Positions 61,801 through 64,000 of a DNA stretch of 64,000 nucleotides are shown in pieces. The stretch covers positions 62,001-126,000 of the forward strand of contig NZ_BSSA01000002.1 in the NCBI RefSeq assembly GCF_030268885.1, given 5' to 3'. Source of the DNA: Kitasatospora phosalacinea. Lineage in GTDB: Bacteria > Actinomycetota > Actinomycetes > Streptomycetales > Streptomycetaceae. The notes under the pieces are model-generated. The model did not search any database, was not told the origin of the DNA, and worked only from the letters and a program-made list of their open reading frames with translations. Every line of letters begins with the position of its first letter. Position 1 is the stretch's first letter. The position numbers and the translations under genes are program-made.

Positions 61801-62634
61801 GTCGAGTTCACCTGGGACGGCTCGCGCCTCGCTGAGCAGACCACCCACGCCCCGTATCTGCCCGGACCCTACACGCTCAGCTGGGACCACCAGGGGCGGC
61901 ACCCGCTCGCCCAGACCGAGACGATCACCACCAACAGCGCCTCGCAGGACCAGGTCGACCGCCGGTTCTTCGCCATCGTCACCGACCTCGTCGGCACACC
62001 CACCGAACTCGTCGACCCGACCACCGAGACCGTGTCATGGAGGAGCCTCGCGACCTTGTGGGGCAACACCACCTGGCCCAGCGACAGCGCCGCGTACACA
62101 CCGTTGCGCTTCCCCGGCCAGTACTTCGACCCGGAGACGCGGCTCCACTACAACCTGCACCGGTACTACGACCCGGAGACCGCCCGCTACACGTCCCCGG
62201 ACCCGCTCGGCCTCGCTCCCGCACCGAATTCGGACACCTACGTCCACAACCCGCACACCTGGTCCGACCCGCTCGGCCTCTCCCCGCACCCGCCGCGACC
62301 GCCCATGCGGTGGGATCCCAAGAACATCGACGCAAAGTACGACAAGCACGTCCTGGGACAGGGGAAGCGTCCCGGGGAGAAGGCCGACATGCCCGAGTAC
62401 AAGGACCGGGACAAGAACGACGACGGCTTCGGCCGGTACGAGCAGGACGCGGAGGACTTGATGAACCGTCCCTTGGGCCCTGACATCAGAGAGGCGGTTC
62501 GCGCGAGCGACGGCGCCGTCCTCCGCCTGCACACGCCCACGGGCCGCCTCGTGTTCGGCCAGAACGGTAAGATCACCAACTTCTTCCGGCCGGACGACGC
62601 GCTCGAGTACATGGAGAAGGAGAGCAACAGATAG
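58867..62634 (+). CDS. Rhs/YD-repeat polymorphic toxin
   Basis: A 1255-residue protein. Residues 1-105 are a basic helical head (RALEHAAQKLGKTLAEDAGK), followed by a DUF6531 start (GEPVDMATGRMYIDQVDASL, LPLLFTRSFDSGL). A long shell of YD repeats comes next (RYDYDGAGDLVRITRP, WTYGYDPAGRVIAESD), then the core PGQYFDPETRLHYNLHRYYD up to SPDPLGL at about 1083-1115. After a second DPLGL the toxin begins (about 1139-1255): IDAKYDKHVLGQGKR, GFGRYEQDAEDLMNR, TGRLVFGQNGKITNFFRPDD. The last motif resembles BECR-fold RNase toxins, a tentative call. The shell encloses the toxin until release. Confidence 0.88.
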   Translation: MSNQIVRALEHAAQKLGKTLAEDAGKALKGFYRKAGDNMRKVAKNVREVEEKHAKDLAKIMRGEGRDGVPHPRSGGGRRPGRGGSHPRGRGRDQVKSPRTEGRPQDTRCGGGEPVDMATGRMYIDQVDASLPGSLPLLFTRSFDSGLQTGRWMGTRWICTFDERLEIDADGVVHVRPDRITQAYPHPEPGDPVHASAGSRHELDLVEGRFTVTDPSTGLVKTFIPTPDGDEALLTEVRDRHGRHYTLAYDEDGVPLSITHSGGYRLLVTVDNDRITALRLANATESGGDALLMRYSYTDGHLSAVYNSSGKPMRFTNDATGRLTSWTDRNNSQYRYTYDHLGRVTDEGGTTGALRFTFTYSDPDPATGLRTHTETNALGHTTTYTVNDHAQITAVTDPLGHTTTYERDEYDRLLAETDPLGRTTRYDYDGAGDLVRITRPDGEESTAQYTDRFSLPTVITMPGGVTWEQTYDESGRRLTLTDPLGATTQYDYDDLGHPVSVTDGLGGVTRLRCNPAGLPIEVTGPTGATAYYQHDVFGRTVAITDPLGGVTRMTWAVEGHLVSRTTPDGATRTWTYDGEGNRLTHTDQLGRTTTFEYTHFETLAARTTPDGARYTFDYDANMQLTAVTDPLGRQWTYGYDPAGRVIAESDFKGRGTTCGYDAAGGLTEVTDALGQQTRYRYDQLGRVVTKEIDDRVTTYDYDAAGHLIGAANPDAEISRTVDALGNLLSETVNGRTLVQQRDVLGRRTRQITPTGHTSTWTYDAEGRPTELSTSGGKFDFAYDAGGREYERTVSGTLTLTSAWDGRHRLTGQALRSRSATLQRRSYHYEADDSLVGITAQVGGERTFELDRAGRVTAVRAETWTESYAYDQTGNLVDAHWPAGESAGAALGARTYEGTQLATAGRVRYEYDASGRTVLRQKTRLSGKRDTWRYTWNAEDRLTGVVTPDGTLWRYRYDPLGRRISKERLAADGSTVEERVEFTWDGSRLAEQTTHAPYLPGPYTLSWDHQGRHPLAQTETITTNSASQDQVDRRFFAIVTDLVGTPTELVDPTTETVSWRSLATLWGNTTWPSDSAAYTPLRFPGQYFDPETRLHYNLHRYYDPETARYTSPDPLGLAPAPNSDTYVHNPHTWSDPLGLSPHPPRPPMRWDPKNIDAKYDKHVLGQGKRPGEKADMPEYKDRDKNDDGFGRYEQDAEDLMNRPLGPDIREAVRASDGAVLRLHTPTGRLVFGQNGKITNFFRPDDALEYMEKESNR

Positions 62635-63263
62635 TGGGATCGGATTTCGATCGGGAGTTCTCACTCGCCTTCGCCGAACAGGGGTGGCGCACCGAGACCT
62701 CCCCTCGGGAGGCCCTGAACCAGTGGCAGCGGTTCGCCGCCGACTGCACGGCCGGGTTCCCCTGGGACCTTGAGGACTACCTCAACGACCTGTCGCTGCG
62801 GACCGTCCTCTCGAAGGTCCTGCCGGAACTGACCGGCCCGGAAGCCGACGGTGTCCGCGACGCCGTCGAGCGGGCCGACGTGGATGTCCGGCAGGTGCTG
62901 ACCCAGGAGTCGTTCCTGTCCTTCCCGAACGACCAGTGGTGGCTGCGGAACAGTCCGTCGTACGCCGCCCGGCATTTCTGCGAGGAGTTCGAGTCCGCAT
63001 ACGGTGTACGGATCCGTGCGCGGTCACGCTTCGACGACGACGTGGCCGCGTTCTCCCTGCTGGTCGCCGACGGGTTCGAGCCCGCCGACGCCTGCCTGCG
63101 CTTCCGGAGCTCCGGCCGCTACGCCACCACCGCGAACGGGCTGTTCCTGCGTGCCGCCAGGGAGGCCCTCGGCCTTGACCGGAGAGCCGCCAGGACAGTC
63201 TGGTCATGGCTCACCGGCGAGATCACGGACGACGAGTTCCGGGCGTCCCTCCGCGCGGCGTGA
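62634..63263 (+). CDS. Probable immunity protein for the Rhs toxin
   Basis: A 209-residue acidic protein. Its GTG shares one base with the stop of the Rhs gene (TAGTG), the tight linkage expected for toxin-immunity pairs. DREFSLAFAEQGWRTETSPR and FPWDLEDYLNDLSLRTVLSK begin it; VRQVLTQESFLSFPNDQWWL lies in the middle, and the C-terminal half (SRFDDDVAAFSLLVADGFEP and VWSWLTGEITDDEFRASL) is helical. The family is not recognised. AAGGAG inside the last codons of the toxin gene serves as ribosome site. Confidence 0.7.
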   Translation: MGSDFDREFSLAFAEQGWRTETSPREALNQWQRFAADCTAGFPWDLEDYLNDLSLRTVLSKVLPELTGPEADGVRDAVERADVDVRQVLTQESFLSFPNDQWWLRNSPSYAARHFCEEFESAYGVRIRARSRFDDDVAAFSLLVADGFEPADACLRFRSSGRYATTANGLFLRAAREALGLDRRAARTVWSWLTGEITDDEFRASLRAA

Positions 63264-63269
63264 CGATCC

Positions 63270-63292
63270 TCCCGCCAGAGCCGGCGGCGGGA
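63270..63292 (+). terminator. Weak hairpin after the Rhs immunity gene
   Basis: A 7-bp stem (tcccgcc with ggcggga) with a nine-base loop begins seven bases past the stop codon. Region 63293-63474 shows no gene. Confidence 0.4.
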
Positions 63293-63474
63293 CTGCCTGG
63301 GGAACCCGCTGGACGTGTCCGGTCAAGTGCCCGCCCGACAGCGTCAAGGAAGGGCATCTGACCACCGAGGCCCTGCGAGGAAAGGTCGGGGCGGGTGAGC
63401 GGAGCAGAGGGGGACGGGTCGGCCGGAGACGGCACCGTGGCTGCGCCTGGGAGGGCGGGGGCCGCCCCGCGACG

Positions 63475-63480
63475 TAGGGT
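63475..63480 (+). promoter_or_regulatory. -10 box of the right LLM fragment
   Basis: TAGGGT lies seven bases before the ATG at 63488, suggesting a leaderless start. The left copy has TAGGGA at the matching place (57671-57676), so the promoter was part of the duplicated sequence. Confidence 0.45.
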
Positions 63481-63487
63481 CGCCCAT

Positions 63488-63733
63488 ATGCGACTGAGTA
63501 CGGTGATCCTCCCCGTCCACCGGTGGAGCGAGGGGCAGAAGGTGTGGCGGCGGGCCGAGGAACTCGGCTTCCACGCCGCGTACCCGTACGACCACCTGAG
63601 CTGGCGGAGCTTCCGGGACGAGCCCTGGTTCGGGTCGGTGCCGACGCTGACGGCGGCGGCGTGCGCGACCGAGCGGATCAGTCCGGGGACGCTGGTGACC
63701 TCGGTCGAGCCTCGTTCACCCATCACGATCTGA
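63488..63733 (+). pseudogene. Truncated 5' fragment of an LLM flavin-dependent oxidoreductase gene (right copy)
   Basis: Eighty-one residues are open: MRLSTVILPVHRWSEGQKVW, RRAEELGFHAAYPYDHLSW, FGSVPTLTAAACATERISPG, TLVTSVEPRSPITI, then a stop. LLM oxidoreductases have about 300 residues and continue after TLVTSPNFRHPVTLAKE; here the frame ends at that point and no further homology can be read. The flavin and substrate sites are largely missing, so it is a remnant. Confidence 0.8.
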
Positions 63734-63768
63734 CCTGCGAAGACGCGGCAGGTCGTCGAGTGGGGTGC

Positions 63769-64000
63769 TCAGATCGGCTCGACCGCCACCCGTGGGTGGC
63801 AGAGTCGGCGGAGGTCGTCGGTGTCGCTCGTGACCACGGTGACGTCGCCGCGTTCAAGGTGGGCCGTGGCCGCGAGCATCGCGTCGATGGCGTACTTGTG
63901 GCCGTGCAACCCTTCGGTCGCAAGGAGCTTGCTCGCGGCGCGTGCGATCTCCTCCGTGACGGGGCGCACCTTGGCCAGGGAGACGGCGTGGTCGAACGCG
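63769..64000 (-). CDS. PIN-domain (VapC-like) toxin, cut by the window edge
   Basis: The frame is open to the end of the window, so the N-terminus is outside; 76 residues are visible. VRPVTEEIARAASKLLATEG and HGHKYAIDAMLAATAHLERG carry the helix with the third acidic residue (IDA), and VTVVTSDTDDLRRL the last acidic cluster of the PIN nuclease site. VapC toxins cut tRNA or mRNA and are paired with an antitoxin gene normally upstream, outside this window. Confidence 0.75.
   Translation of the reverse strand, partial: AFDHAVSLAKVRPVTEEIARAASKLLATEGLHGHKYAIDAMLAATAHLERGDVTVVTSDTDDLRRLCHPRVAVEPI

Noticed and set aside
58591..61902. 1103-residue Gly/Val-rich frame opposite the Rhs gene
   Set aside because: It is the antisense shadow of YD repeats; composition bias only, no motifs.

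Overview
The window is about 64 kb of very GC-rich DNA with many GTG and TTG starts, leaderless promoters and long shadow frames on the opposite strand. Together with a SapB/AmfS-type lanthipeptide locus, a DUF5302 protein, a CynX/GntR pair, a SCO/PCuAC/CopCD/Dyp copper cluster and LytR-CpsA-Psr proteins, this points to a chromosome of the Streptomycetaceae (Streptomyces or Kitasatospora). The sequence alone does not separate those genera. I saw no rRNA, tRNA, CRISPR array, transposase or integrase.

Layout. 1-9.9 kb: a cut-off membrane protein, two small membrane proteins, a thioredoxin-NHL protein, an M18 aminopeptidase, a FadE5-like acyl-CoA dehydrogenase with a tandem operator, an SseB-like protein and a pirin behind a long inverted repeat. 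10-22 kb: an Excalibur protein, a SigE-family sigma factor with a membrane partner, a secreted beta-propeller protein, a methyltransferase, a PP2C phosphatase, a TetR regulator with an alpha/beta hydrolase, a YCII protein, an MFS exporter and a HATPase whose fold carries a low-complexity insert. 22-29 kb: an extracytoplasmic copper delivery cluster (membrane protein, YcnI, SCO, PCuAC, CopC-CopD, Tat-exported Dyp peroxidase), with the last four genes overlapping or nearly so. 29-32.5 kb: pheA, serS and a HAD phosphatase, with a 370-bp cluster of DnaA-box-like sequences between pheA and serS. 32.6-36.8 kb: an LCP protein, then a GntR regulator and a CynX-type MFS transporter. 36.9-40.4 kb: a four-gene operon of two ABC-2 ATPase/permease pairs. 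40.5-45.9 kb: four tandem paralogous single-pass membrane proteins behind a strong promoter, plus a multi-pass membrane protein. 46-51.5 kb: a large secreted DUF4091/GH123-like hydrolase, an S1 protease whose signal peptide is missing, and a lipoprotein resembling that protease's propeptide.

51.5-57 kb holds a class III lanthipeptide cluster: a three-domain synthetase, a 45-residue precursor with a SapB-like leader and two SxxSxxxC core motifs, and one ABC exporter. The second exporter and the regulator of classic ram/amf loci are absent. Directly after the exporter, at 57.06 kb, a polymorphic-toxin region begins. It has a startless, frameshifted Rhs remnant ending in a colicin E3-like ribonuclease domain with an intact overlapping immunity gene; then a WXG-like partner, a full-length Rhs/YD-repeat protein with a different C-terminal toxin, and its probable immunity protein, the last three translationally coupled. 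Broken copies of the start of a flavin-dependent (LLM) oxidoreductase gene, each facing a PIN-domain (VapC-like) sequence, bracket the 57.7-63.5 kb Rhs block. This suggests the block was built by recombination, and its insertion may have removed the end of the lanthipeptide cluster.
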